Source: Acidobacteriaceae bacterium
GTDB lineage: Bacteria > Acidobacteriota > Terriglobia > Terriglobales > Acidobacteriaceae
NCBI GenBank assembly: GCA_903642235.1
Contig: CAHJWL010000002.1
Location: 310,001 to 374,000, forward strand
Direction of reading: 5' to 3'
DNA: 64,000 nucleotides
The position numbers and the translations under genes are program-made. Shown here in pieces: positions 36,504 through 44,841 of the stretch; position 1 is the stretch's first letter; the number at the start of each line of letters is the position of its first letter. The notes beneath the pieces were generated by a model. The model was not told the origin of the DNA. It did not search any database and worked only from the letters and a program-made list of their open reading frames with translations.

Positions 36504-37955
36504 CTAGTTCGAACTCCTGGCGACTGGAAGGCTGAAGGTGAATACCGATCCATGATCCAGTTGACTCGTTACGGTCAAGGTTCCAGCATGAGACTCCACA
36601 ATCGCCCGGCTGATCGCAAGCCCCATTCCCGTTCCGGGCGTTCCACCACCCTGAGCCCGCGACCGGTACAGCCGGTCAAAGATCAGGGCCTGCTCGGTTG
36701 AGTCGATGCCGATTCCGCGGTCAGCCACACTCGTGAGCACAAAGCCGTCCCGCTCTTCCGCTGAGACCACAATGCTCGAGTTGGGCTTGGAGTACTTAGC
36801 GGCGTTCTCGAGCAGGTTACACAGGACCTTTCCCACCATCTCTGTATCCGCCATCACCTTCGACAGCGGCGGCAGATTGACGGAGAGTGCATGCGTGCTC
36901 TCAACGGAGCCACACCCTGTTCGCGCATGCTCCACTACCTCCGCGATCGAGATCGGGCTAAAGTTCATGTGGATCTCTTGCGCCTCGATCTGCGCCATCT
37001 CCACTGCCTGACTGACTAAGCGATTCAGCCGGTCAGACTCCTCATCCACAATTGTCAGCAGCTCACGACGGTCCTCGTCCGCCATCGTTTCGACCGTCAG
37101 CAGGGTGCTCGCTGCGCCTTTGATCGAAGTCAGCGGCGTCCTTAGTTCATGTGTAATCGAATCAAGGATCAGCGTTCGAAGTCTCTCGCTTTCCTTGGTG
37201 GCCTCACTCTTTGCCACGTCCTCAAGCGCCTGCGCGCGATCGAGTGCGATAGAGACCAGATCGCCAATCGCCTGAAAGCTCTCCGGTGAGAGGCGCACGC
37301 CGCGTACCATCAGGAGGCCGCGCGGCCGGACGCCGGCTCGCAACGGGATCAGCGTCTCTTCGCCCGCGCTCGTCTCGGGGCCGGAGAGCGTCAGCGCCAA
37401 CTGCCGGAAGTGGGGAATCTCCACCCCGGAGATCAGATTTAAACCAGACTGGTAGAGGCGATCGCCTTCAAGCAGGTACAAGACCACTGCCTCCGCACGC
37501 GCCGAGGAGTTGATGAGCTCTGGCAGTGCGTGTACCAGGGCCGCCACATTCTCCGTCTGCAGCAGCTCCCGGCTGAGCGTGAAAAGAACCTCGATCTCGC
37601 GTTGGCGAACCCGTGCCTCCTCCGCTTCATCACGTGCCTTCTGCGCCAGCCGGCTGCCGATGACGCTCGTCGCGAGAAACGCGAGCAGGGCAAGCCAGTT
37701 CTCCGGGTCGGAGATGACAAACGTGCCAATCGGCGGCAGGAAGTAGAAGTTATAGCAAGCCGTAGCAGCAAGCGAAATCACAACTGCATGCCGCAGGCCC
37801 CACTGCGCCGCAAGCACTAAGATGTAGAGCAGGAGCGTAAGCGCGACCGTCGTCGGGTTAACAACAATCCATCTGTGATATAGGACAACGATCACGGCGA
37901 GGACGCCGAATGCAATACTCCAACGAGTGATCTCTGCAAACCGTCGCGAGTTCAT
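36504..37955 (-). CDS. kdpD: C-terminal half of KdpD as a separate histidine kinase
   Basis: 483 residues. It begins exactly at the KdpD transmembrane module: four helices within about 12-115 (DUF4118; ITRWSIAFGVLAVIVVLYH, ACYNFYFLPPIGTF). A GAF-like region follows at about 140-260, then HisKA with DSITHELRTPLTSIKG and the HATPase with NLLENAAKYSK, DRGIGID and GTGMGLAISRAIV. Together with the plus-strand gene at 37973 it adds up to the length of a normal KdpD (about 860 residues). ATG 37955 is preferred; the upstream in-frame part runs into the neighbour's coding region. It should phosphorylate KdpE. Starts of the two halves are only 17 bp apart. Confidence 0.9.
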   Translation of the reverse strand: MNSRRFAEITRWSIAFGVLAVIVVLYHRWIVVNPTTVALTLLLYILVLAAQWGLRHAVVISLAATACYNFYFLPPIGTFVISDPENWLALLAFLATSVIGSRLAQKARDEAEEARVRQREIEVLFTLSRELLQTENVAALVHALPELINSSARAEAVVLYLLEGDRLYQSGLNLISGVEIPHFRQLALTLSGPETSAGEETLIPLRAGVRPRGLLMVRGVRLSPESFQAIGDLVSIALDRAQALEDVAKSEATKESERLRTLILDSITHELRTPLTSIKGAASTLLTVETMADEDRRELLTIVDEESDRLNRLVSQAVEMAQIEAQEIHMNFSPISIAEVVEHARTGCGSVESTHALSVNLPPLSKVMADTEMVGKVLCNLLENAAKYSKPNSSIVVSAEERDGFVLTSVADRGIGIDSTEQALIFDRLYRSRAQGGGTPGTGMGLAISRAIVESHAGTLTVTSQLDHGSVFTFSLPVARSSN

Positions 37956-37972
37956 GAGAGGTATCTTACGGC

Positions 37973-39115
37973 GTGGCTGAATCGTCTGATCCAACCCGAA
38001 AGTCACCGGAAGATTGGCTGCTCGCAAGCTCGCCTGAGAAGGAACGCGGCCGCTTCAAACTTTTCCTCGGCTACGCTCCGGGCGTCGGCAAAACTTTCAG
38101 TATGTTGAGCGAGGGAATCAGGCGGCATAGCCGCGGCGAAGATGTTGTGATCGGCATTGTCGAAACGCATGGTCGCGCCGGAACCGCGGATCTCGCGGCA
38201 AGGCTCGAACAGATTCACCGGCAAAGCGTGGACTACAAGGGAACGCTTTTTTCCGAAATGGACGTTGATGCCATCCTCGCTCGCGCCCCGCAGGTCGCGC
38301 TCATCGACGAATTGGCTCACACCAACATCGAGGGCAGCCGTCTGACGAAACGCTATGAAGATGTCCTTCTCCTGCTCGAAAACAAGATTGATGTTCTCAG
38401 CACCATCAACATCCAGCACGTCGAAAGCCTCGCGCCCCGCGTGCAGGCGCTGACCGGCATCTCTGTCCGGGAGCAGGTACCAGACTGGGTGCTCGACCGC
38501 GCGGACGAAATCGTCATCAGCGATGTTACGCCGGAGGCGCTCGTCACACGCATGCGCCGCGGCGACATCTACCCTCCTGATCGCATCGAGCGATCACTCG
38601 CAAACTTCTTTCGTCGCGGCAACCTGATCGCCCTTCGCGAGATGGCTCTTCAGCGCGTAACACGTGCGGTAGACCGGACGCTCAACGACTATGTCAAACG
38701 GAAGCGGCTCGGCTCGCACTGGACTGTCGCTGAAAAGGTCGCCGTCTGTATCAGTTCGAACCGCCAGGCACGGGATCTTATCGCTCGGGGTGCTCGCCTT
38801 GCCGAGGCCCTGGACGCTGAGCTATACGTCCTTCACGTACCACGCGAACGGGACGACGTCGACGAGCGAAGACGCACCCTCGAAGCAAGTCTTCAACTCG
38901 CTGTAAACCTCGGCGCAGAGATCGTCACCCTCCACGGCAAGGACACCGCACGAACAACCGCGGCGTACATCAACACAAACCGCATCACGCAGGCTATCGT
39001 TGGTCGGTCCGCCACGCATGGCCTGCGCTCTTACCTCTATTTCCTCGCTCTACAACGCTTCATGGCAGAGGCGCCTCACGTCGACCTGCATATCGTCACA
39101 CAGGAGATCGCATGA
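37973..39115 (+). CDS. kdpD: N-terminal half of KdpD (sensor plus USP domain) as a separate protein
   Basis: 380 residues, soluble. The KdpD sensor domain (about 25-235) has Walker A GYAPGVGKTFSML and a Walker B-like VALIDELAHTN, with IVETHGR and INIQHVESL. A universal-stress-protein-like domain follows at about 245-380 (VAVCISSNRQARDLI, GRSATHG). The protein stops where transmembrane helices start in ordinary KdpD. GTG start at 37973 with GAGAGG 11 nt upstream. It overlaps kdpE by 4 bp (ATGA), so the sensor half is cotranslated with the response regulator while the kinase half is read from the other strand. In E. coli this region binds ATP and tunes kinase/phosphatase balance. Confidence 0.92.
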   Translation: MAESSDPTRKSPEDWLLASSPEKERGRFKLFLGYAPGVGKTFSMLSEGIRRHSRGEDVVIGIVETHGRAGTADLAARLEQIHRQSVDYKGTLFSEMDVDAILARAPQVALIDELAHTNIEGSRLTKRYEDVLLLLENKIDVLSTINIQHVESLAPRVQALTGISVREQVPDWVLDRADEIVISDVTPEALVTRMRRGDIYPPDRIERSLANFFRRGNLIALREMALQRVTRAVDRTLNDYVKRKRLGSHWTVAEKVAVCISSNRQARDLIARGARLAEALDAELYVLHVPRERDDVDERRRTLEASLQLAVNLGAEIVTLHGKDTARTTAAYINTNRITQAIVGRSATHGLRSYLYFLALQRFMAEAPHVDLHIVTQEIA

Positions 39116-39801
39116 AGCGCATTCTTGTCGTCGATGATGAACGCCAGATCACCCGCATGCTTCGCACATCGCTGCAGAGCAGCGGCTACGCAGTGACCGT
39201 CGCTGCGAATGGGCTCGAAGCATTTCAGCACTTCGAGGCGGAGCGTCCAGACCTCATCATCACGGATCTCGTGATGCCGGAGCTCAATGGATTGGAGCTG
39301 ACACAGGCAGTACGGCGCATCGCCTTCACTCCGATCATCGTCCTCAGCGTACGCGACACAGACGCCATGAAGGTCAAAGCTCTCGATGAAGGAGCCGATG
39401 ACTATCTCACGAAACCTTTCAGCATGCCTGAGTTGCTCGCCCGCGTTCGTGTGCATCTTCGCCGCCTGCAGGAACCCACCCCCGTCGAGGCTCGCCTGGA
39501 AATCGCCGGCTTCGTCTTGGACGTGGCCGCGCATACCGTCACGCTCGGCGGACAGGATCTCCATCTGACTCCAAAAGAATTCGACCTCCTTGCTCTCTTT
39601 CTCCGCAATCCCGACCGCGTCCTCACCCACAAGGTTCTTCTTCGTTCCATTTGGGGACCAGCGGGGGATGGTCAGCCTGAGTACCTCCGGGTTCTGATCG
39701 GGCAGCTTCGCAAGAAGCTCGATCGCGGCGACGGACAAAGCCTGATCGTCAGCGAGCCATGGGTGGGCTACCGACTGCGTGCGGACAGCGCACCGGAGTA
39801 G
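39112..39801 (+). CDS. kdpE: Response regulator KdpE
   Basis: 229 residues of the OmpR/PhoB class. Receiver with acidic DDE, phosphoacceptor Asp in LIITDLVMPELNG and Lys in DYLTKPFSMPELLARV. Winged helix with LTPKEFDLLALFLRNPDRVLTH, LRVLIGQLRKKLD and VGYRLR. Activates kdp transcription at low potassium. Coupled to the KdpD N-terminal half by ATGA overlap, and followed by a 172-bp gap with three 11-bp direct repeats before the transporter genes. Confidence 0.94.
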   Translation: MKRILVVDDERQITRMLRTSLQSSGYAVTVAANGLEAFQHFEAERPDLIITDLVMPELNGLELTQAVRRIAFTPIIVLSVRDTDAMKVKALDEGADDYLTKPFSMPELLARVRVHLRRLQEPTPVEARLEIAGFVLDVAAHTVTLGGQDLHLTPKEFDLLALFLRNPDRVLTHKVLLRSIWGPAGDGQPEYLRVLIGQLRKKLDRGDGQSLIVSEPWVGYRLRADSAPE

Positions 39802-39837
39802 CCGCAGGAGACCTGTGCTCTCCGCACTTACAACTTC

Positions 39838-39870
39838 TTTACGGCTTCCCTACGGACTTTCTATGCCTTC
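39838..39870 (+). promoter_or_regulatory. Three 11-bp direct repeats, candidate KdpE binding region
   Basis: TTTACGGCTTC, CCTACGGACTT and TCTATGCCTTC follow each other without a gap. OmpR/PhoB-type regulators bind direct repeats with an 11-bp period. The position, between kdpE and the transporter genes, fits a KdpE-controlled promoter; a TTAGAT lies 7 bp after the last repeat. Confidence 0.45.
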
Positions 39871-39973
39871 GCAGACTTAGATGAGGAAGTGCGCGTACGA
39901 CATCTTGAGCTGATCCGTCGCCCTTTCTTGGGCTCACCTCATCTTCTAGTCTCGTGTGCGCGGAGGCTCTCTC

Positions 39974-40069
39974 TTGGACATCATCGCCCTCACGACTCTC
40001 TTCGCGCTCTTTGCGATCGCCATCAGCTATGTACACGGGTGCGATCGTCTGCGAGGAGATCGCCCTTGA
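39974..40069 (+). CDS. 31-residue membrane miniprotein at the head of the kdp transporter operon
   Basis: Reads LDIIALTTLFALFAIAIS and then YVHGCDRLRGDRP: one hydrophobic helix followed by a short basic tail with one Cys. It starts with TTG, with GGAGG about 9 nt before it. Its stop overlaps the TTG start of kdpF (TTGA), so the two are coupled. Short ORFs of this kind occur in front of kdpF/kdpA in other genomes but have no assigned role; it may be an extra small subunit of the pump. Confidence 0.6.
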   Translation: MDIIALTTLFALFAIAISYVHGCDRLRGDRP

Positions 40070-40152
40070 TCCTGAATAGCATCCTTCTCCTGCTCTCAGC
40101 GCTGCTCCTCGTCTACCTCGTTTATGCCCTGCTTCGTCCGGAAAAGTTCTAA
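40066..40152 (+). CDS. kdpF: KdpF, small subunit of the K+-transporting ATPase
   Basis: 28 residues, nearly all one transmembrane helix (LNSILLLLSALLLVYLVYAL) ending in LLRPEKF, the usual KdpF ending. It stabilises the KdpABC complex in the inner membrane. TTG start with GAGGAG about 8-9 nt upstream. It overlaps the upstream miniprotein by 4 bp and lies 15 bp before kdpA. Confidence 0.85.
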   Translation: MILNSILLLLSALLLVYLVYALLRPEKF

Positions 40153-40167
40153 AAAGGTTACAGTCTC

Positions 40168-41931
40168 ATGACCCTGAACGGTTGGCTTCAAATTGCTGTC
40201 TTCATCGCGGCAATCCTTCTGCTCGCGAAGCCGATGGGCAGCTACATGACGCGTGTCTTCGATCGGCGCAAAACCTTGCTCGATCCCCTTCTGTCGCCAT
40301 GTGAGCGCCTTCTCTACCGCGTCACCGGCATCAACGCCGAGGCGGAGATGCGCTGGACAGAGTACGCCCTAGCCATGCTCGTCTTCAGCGCCGCTACGCT
40401 TCTTCTCACCTACATCGTCGAGCGGCTGCAGGGACGTCTGCCTTTCAATCCGCAGCACCTTCCCGGCGTCGAATCCGCGCTCGCCCTGAATACGGCAATC
40501 TCTTTCACGACAAACACGAACTGGCAGTCGTATGTGCCCGAGTCCACCATGAGCTATCTCACACAGATGCTCGGCCTCGCGACACATAACTTCTGGTCCG
40601 CCGCGGTTGGGCTTGCGCTCGCTATCGCCTTTGTACGCGGTATCGCTCGCCGCGAGAGCAAGACCCTCGGCAACTTCTGGGTCGATCTCACGCGAGGCAC
40701 CCTGTGGATTCTTCTTCCTCTTTCGCTTGTCTTCGCCCTCGTTCTCGTCTCGCAGGGTGTCGTCCAGAACTTCAAGAGCTATGACACGGTAAAGCTCGTT
40801 GAGCCGCAGACTGTAACCGGCGCCGACGGAAAAACCTCCACCATCACCACGCAGACCATCGCACAGGGTCCAGTCGCCTCGCAGGAGGCGATCAAGATGC
40901 TGGGCACAAATGGGGGAGGATTCTTTAATACGAACAGCGCCCATCCGTTTGAGAATCCAACAGCCCTCAGCAACCTCCTGCAGATGCTGGCGATCTTCCT
41001 CATCCCTGCCGGCCTCACCGTGACGCTTGGACAGATGGTGGGGTCGCCGAAGCATGGCTGGGCTGTCCTCGCCGCGATGGTCGTTCTTTGGTTTGCCGGC
41101 ACCCTCACCGTGTATTCGGCCGAGTCGCACGGCAACCCCCTCCTTCCCCACGTTGATTCCCGCGCCTCGCTGACGCAGTCCGGCGGCAACATGGAAGGCA
41201 AGGAGGTTCGCTTTGGCATCGCCAACTCCGCTCTGTTTGCAACAGTCACAACCGACGCCAGCTGCGGCGCTGTAAACGGCATGCACGACAGCTTTACGCC
41301 GCTCGGTGGCATGGTTCCGATGATCAACATTCTGCTTGGCGAAGTCGTCTTCGGCGGCGTCGGTGCTGGTCTCTACGGCATGCTCGTCTTCGTTGTCATG
41401 GCCGTCTTCATAGCTGGTCTTATGGTCGGCCGCACGCCGGAGTACCTCGGTAAAAAGATCGAATCCTTTGATGTGCAGATGGCGATGCTCTATCTGCTCA
41501 TCTTTCCACTCCTGATCCTCGGCTTCTCCGCGGTAAGCGTGCTCCTGCCCAAGCTTGGACTCAGCAGTCTGGCCAATCATGGTCCGCATGGTCTGAGCGA
41601 AATCCTCTACGCGTACACCTCAGCAACCGGAAATAACGGCTCCGCGTTCGCCGGTCTGAATGCAAATACTCCCTGGTTCAACTACTCCATCGCCATCGCG
41701 ATGTTCTTCGGCCGCTTCATCATGATCGTGCCGATGCTCGCAATCGCCGGCAATCTCGCCGGCAAGAAGATCGTTCCTGCCTCAGCCGGCACCTTTCCCG
41801 TGACCACGCCGCTCTTTACGATCCTTCTCACCGGCGTGATCGTCATCGTCGGCGCACTGACCTTCTGTCCCGTCCTTTCACTCGGGCCTGTGCTCGAAGA
41901 TCTTCTCCTGCGTGCCGGTCAGACCTTCTAA
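40168..41931 (+). CDS. kdpA: K+-transporting ATPase subunit A
   Basis: 587-residue potassium channel-like subunit with about ten helices. Selectivity loops of the SKT superfamily are visible: [56 protein letters not shown] and [14 protein letters not shown]. It imports K+ for the KdpB pump. Start ATG 40168. The end is 32 bp before the kdpB ATG. Length and motifs are standard. Confidence 0.97.
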   Translation: MTLNGWLQIAVFIAAILLLAKPMGSYMTRVFDRRKTLLDPLLSPCERLLYRVTGINAEAEMRWTEYALAMLVFSAATLLLTYIVERLQGRLPFNPQHLPGVESALALNTAISFTTNTNWQSYVPESTMSYLTQMLGLATHNFWSAAVGLALAIAFVRGIARRESKTLGNFWVDLTRGTLWILLPLSLVFALVLVSQGVVQNFKSYDTVKLVEPQTVTGADGKTSTITTQTIAQGPVASQEAIKMLGTNGGGFFNTNSAHPFENPTALSNLLQMLAIFLIPAGLTVTLGQMVGSPKHGWAVLAAMVVLWFAGTLTVYSAESHGNPLLPHVDSRASLTQSGGNMEGKEVRFGIANSALFATVTTDASCGAVNGMHDSFTPLGGMVPMINILLGEVVFGGVGAGLYGMLVFVVMAVFIAGLMVGRTPEYLGKKIESFDVQMAMLYLLIFPLLILGFSAVSVLLPKLGLSSLANHGPHGLSEILYAYTSATGNNGSAFAGLNANTPWFNYSIAIAMFFGRFIMIVPMLAIAGNLAGKKIVPASAGTFPVTTPLFTILLTGVIVIVGALTFCPVLSLGPVLEDLLLRAGQTF

Positions 41932-41962
41932 ACGCGCGCTTCCAAGAAAGAGATTCACTGCA

Positions 41963-44014
41963 ATGGCTACAAATTCAAAACGCCGCTCTCTGTTCGACAG
42001 GAAGATTGTTCGTCGTGCCGCATTTGATGCGCTTGTAAAACTCAATCCCCGGCTCATGATGAAGAACCCTGTCATGTTCGTCGTGGAGATCGGCAGCGTT
42101 CTCACCGCGGTCCTTCTTCTCGTCAATCTCGTAACGCATCGCGCCGCGCCTGGCGATCACTTCCGCTTTGATCTTCAGATCACGCTCTGGCTCTGGTTTA
42201 CCGTTCTCTTCGCGAACTTTGCTGAGGCCATGGCCGAAGGCCGCGGCAAAGCGCAGGCCGACGCTCTCCGTCAGGCCAAGTCCGAGACCACAGCCTTCCT
42301 CGTCAGCAATGGTGCGGTCAGTGAAGTTCCCAGTTCGCAGCTCCGTGTTGATAATGTGGTCCGGGTCACCGCCGGCCAGATGATTCCCGGCGATGGAGAA
42401 GTGATCGAAGGTGTCGCTTCGGTCGACGAATCCGCCATCACCGGCGAGTCCGCACCCGTCATCCGTGAAGCCGGCGGCGATCGCTCCGCAGTCACCGGCG
42501 GCACCCGCGTGCTGTCCGACGTCATCACCGTCCGCATCACGTCAAATCCCGGAGAGACCTTTCTCGATCGCATGATCGCGCTCGTGGAAGGTGCGGAGCG
42601 GCAAAAGACCCCGAATGAGATCGCACTCAACATCCTGCTTGCCGGTCTCACCATCATCTTCCTTCTCGCCGTCGTCACCTTGCAGCCGTTCGCCATCTAC
42701 TCCGGCGCGCCGCAGACCGTCTTTGTTCTCATCTCCCTGCTCGTCTGCCTTATCCCAACAACGATTGGCGGCCTGCTCTCCGCCATCGGCATCGCCGGCA
42801 TGGATCGCCTGGTGCAGCACAACGTCCTCGCGACCTCGGGCCGCGCCGTCGAGGCCGCGGGCGATGTCAACACGCTGCTGCTCGACAAGACCGGCACCAT
42901 CACCATCGGCAATCGACAGGCTGCCGAGTTTATCCCGGCACCCGGAGTGACGGCGGCGCTCCTCGCGGACGCCTCGCAGCTGTCGTCGCTCTCAGACGAA
43001 ACACCCGAGGGCCGCTCTATCGTCGTTCTCGCAAAGGAGCAGTACAACCTGCGCGGCCGCGAGCTCGCGCATCTCAATGCCGAGTTCGTGCCCTTCTCCG
43101 CAACCACGCGCATGAGCGGCATCGAGGTCGACGGCCGCTCCATTCGCAAAGGCGCCACCGATGCGATCGCCGACTACCTGCAGGAGCACGGCGCTCCCAT
43201 GCCGCCCGAAGTTCGCGCCTCTGTCGAAGACATCTCCCGCCGCGGCGGAACGCCACTCGTTGTTGCGGAAAACGGCCGCGCCCTCGGCGTGATCTACCTC
43301 AAGGACGTCGTCAAGGGCGGCATGAAGGAGCGCTTTGAGCAGCTCCGCTCCATGGGCATCCGCACTGTCATGATTACCGGGGATAACCCTCTTACCGCCG
43401 CGGCCATCGCGCGTGAAGCCGGTGTCGACGACTTCCTCGCCGAAGCCAAACCGAAGGACAAGATGGATCTGATCCGCCGCGAGCAGGCCAGCGGCAAGCT
43501 CGTTGCCATGACGGGCGACGGAACCAACGACGCACCCGCGCTTGCTCAGGCCGACGTCGGTGTCGCCATGAACTCCGGCACCCAGGCAGCGAAAGAGGCC
43601 GGCAACATGGTTGATCTCGACTCCAATCCAACCAAGTTGATCGAGATCGTCGCGATCGGGAAGCAGCTGCTGATGACCCGCGGCGCTCTCACCACATTCT
43701 CCATCTCGAACGATGTTGCCAAATACTTCGCCATCATTCCGGCTATATTTGCCGGTGTCTTTCCCGTGCTGAAAGCTCTCAACGTTATGCACCTTCATAA
43801 CGCCGAATCGGCTGTGCTCTCCGCCGTCATCTTCAACGCCCTGATCATCATCGGCCTCATCCCGCTTGCCCTGCGCGGTGTCGGCTACCGTCCCATGTCT
43901 GCTGCTGCGCTTCTGCAGCGCAATATGCTCGTCTACGGACTCGGTGGTCTCATCGTTCCCTTCGTCGGCATCAAGCTGCTGGACGTCATCATCGTGGCTC
44001 TTCACTTGGCTTGA
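41963..44014 (+). CDS. kdpB: K+-transporting ATPase subunit B (P-type ATPase)
   Basis: 683 residues. Energises Kdp by ATP hydrolysis. Seen: actuator motif ITGES, phosphorylated Asp in [15 protein letters not shown], the nucleotide domain KGATDAI, the hinge [25 protein letters not shown] region, and about seven membrane helices. ATG 41963 gives the family N-terminus ([12 protein letters not shown]); the frame is open further up but would overlap kdpA. Confidence 0.97.
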   Translation: MATNSKRRSLFDRKIVRRAAFDALVKLNPRLMMKNPVMFVVEIGSVLTAVLLLVNLVTHRAAPGDHFRFDLQITLWLWFTVLFANFAEAMAEGRGKAQADALRQAKSETTAFLVSNGAVSEVPSSQLRVDNVVRVTAGQMIPGDGEVIEGVASVDESAITGESAPVIREAGGDRSAVTGGTRVLSDVITVRITSNPGETFLDRMIALVEGAERQKTPNEIALNILLAGLTIIFLLAVVTLQPFAIYSGAPQTVFVLISLLVCLIPTTIGGLLSAIGIAGMDRLVQHNVLATSGRAVEAAGDVNTLLLDKTGTITIGNRQAAEFIPAPGVTAALLADASQLSSLSDETPEGRSIVVLAKEQYNLRGRELAHLNAEFVPFSATTRMSGIEVDGRSIRKGATDAIADYLQEHGAPMPPEVRASVEDISRRGGTPLVVAENGRALGVIYLKDVVKGGMKERFEQLRSMGIRTVMITGDNPLTAAAIAREAGVDDFLAEAKPKDKMDLIRREQASGKLVAMTGDGTNDAPALAQADVGVAMNSGTQAAKEAGNMVDLDSNPTKLIEIVAIGKQLLMTRGALTTFSISNDVAKYFAIIPAIFAGVFPVLKALNVMHLHNAESAVLSAVIFNALIIIGLIPLALRGVGYRPMSAAALLQRNMLVYGLGGLIVPFVGIKLLDVIIVALHLA

Positions 44015-44063
44015 CTCGGCTCGTAAACTGCTGCACCGCACCCAAGCATTTAGGACATCGCAC

Positions 44064-44618
44064 ATGAAGCAACACGTTCTCATCGCCCTCCGCTATACCC
44101 TCATCACCGCACTTCTGCTGGGGATCGTCTACCCTCTTGCGGTCACGGGCATCGCCAGTCTCACCATGCGCAACAAAGCGAATGGCCAGCTTCTCTTCCG
44201 CGATGGTCAGGTCATCGGCTCCGCTCTTATCGGCCAACCCTTTACCGGCCCAGGGTTCTTTCACAGTCGCCCTTCGTCGGCCGGTGCTGGATACGACGCG
44301 TCTGCCTCCTCAGGATCGAACTACGGGCCAACGAGTAAGACCCTTGTGGAACGGGTGGAGGCGAGTGTCCGCTCAGAGAGCGCCGGCACTTCCACTCCAG
44401 TCCCGATCGATCTTGTCACCGCCTCAGGCTCGGGACTTGATCCTGACATCACTCCGGCGGCCGCGCTCTATCAGGTGCCTCGCGTCGCCCGTGAGCGCCA
44501 TCTCTCAGAGGCAAGGGTTGACGCCCTTGTTCGCCAGCACATCACACCCCGTCAGTTTGGCTTACTGGGAGAGCCTCACGTTAACCTGCTCAGCCTGAAT
44601 CTCGCCCTTGCCCGGTAG
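44064..44618 (+). CDS. kdpC: K+-transporting ATPase subunit C
   Basis: 184 residues: one N-terminal transmembrane helix (about 8-30, RYTLITALLLGIVYPLAVTG), then a periplasmic domain with FTGPGFFHSRPSSAG, GSNYGPTSKTL, SGSGLDPDITPAAALYQVPRVA and FGLLGEPHVNLLSLNLAL. All are conserved KdpC segments. Last gene of the kdp operon. ATG 44064 is 49 bp after kdpB. Confidence 0.96.
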   Translation: MKQHVLIALRYTLITALLLGIVYPLAVTGIASLTMRNKANGQLLFRDGQVIGSALIGQPFTGPGFFHSRPSSAGAGYDASASSGSNYGPTSKTLVERVEASVRSESAGTSTPVPIDLVTASGSGLDPDITPAAALYQVPRVARERHLSEARVDALVRQHITPRQFGLLGEPHVNLLSLNLALAR

Positions 44619-44657
44619 CCTCCGCGCACGGTCCACTCTCCGCATGGCGGAGCCGAA

Positions 44658-44771
44658 ATGCTGGCGGCCTTACCATCTTCCATCCAGTACGCGATCAGCT
44701 TTGACGGGCAGTCCGGTGTCCCTGCCTGCATTGCCGCCAACCATGAACACCTGGCTGAGTTCCTGAATTGA
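44658..44771 (+). CDS. Possible 37-residue protein, unrecognised
   Basis: A short frame (MLAALPSSIQYAISFDGQSG, ending EHLAEFLN) in the 223-bp gap after kdpC, preceded by GGCGGAG about 6 nt upstream. That GGCGGAG is part of a small hairpin (CTCCGC-ATG-GCGGAG, 44638-44652). No family is recognised; it may be chance. Confidence 0.25.
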   Translation: MLAALPSSIQYAISFDGQSGVPACIAANHEHLAEFLN

Positions 44772-44841
44772 CTCACGCAGAGCGCCCTTCCATCCGCGCC
44801 TTATCCTCATCTATTCACAATCGATCGCTACAATCTTCTCC

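Noticed and set aside
36504-38027. Split kdpD as a pseudogene or assembly artefact
   Set aside because: Both halves have intact motifs, sensible starts and end exactly at a domain border, which is unlike random breakage.
40369-41589. 406-codon minus-strand frame inside kdpA
   Set aside because: Complement of kdpA, whose selectivity-loop motifs are intact.
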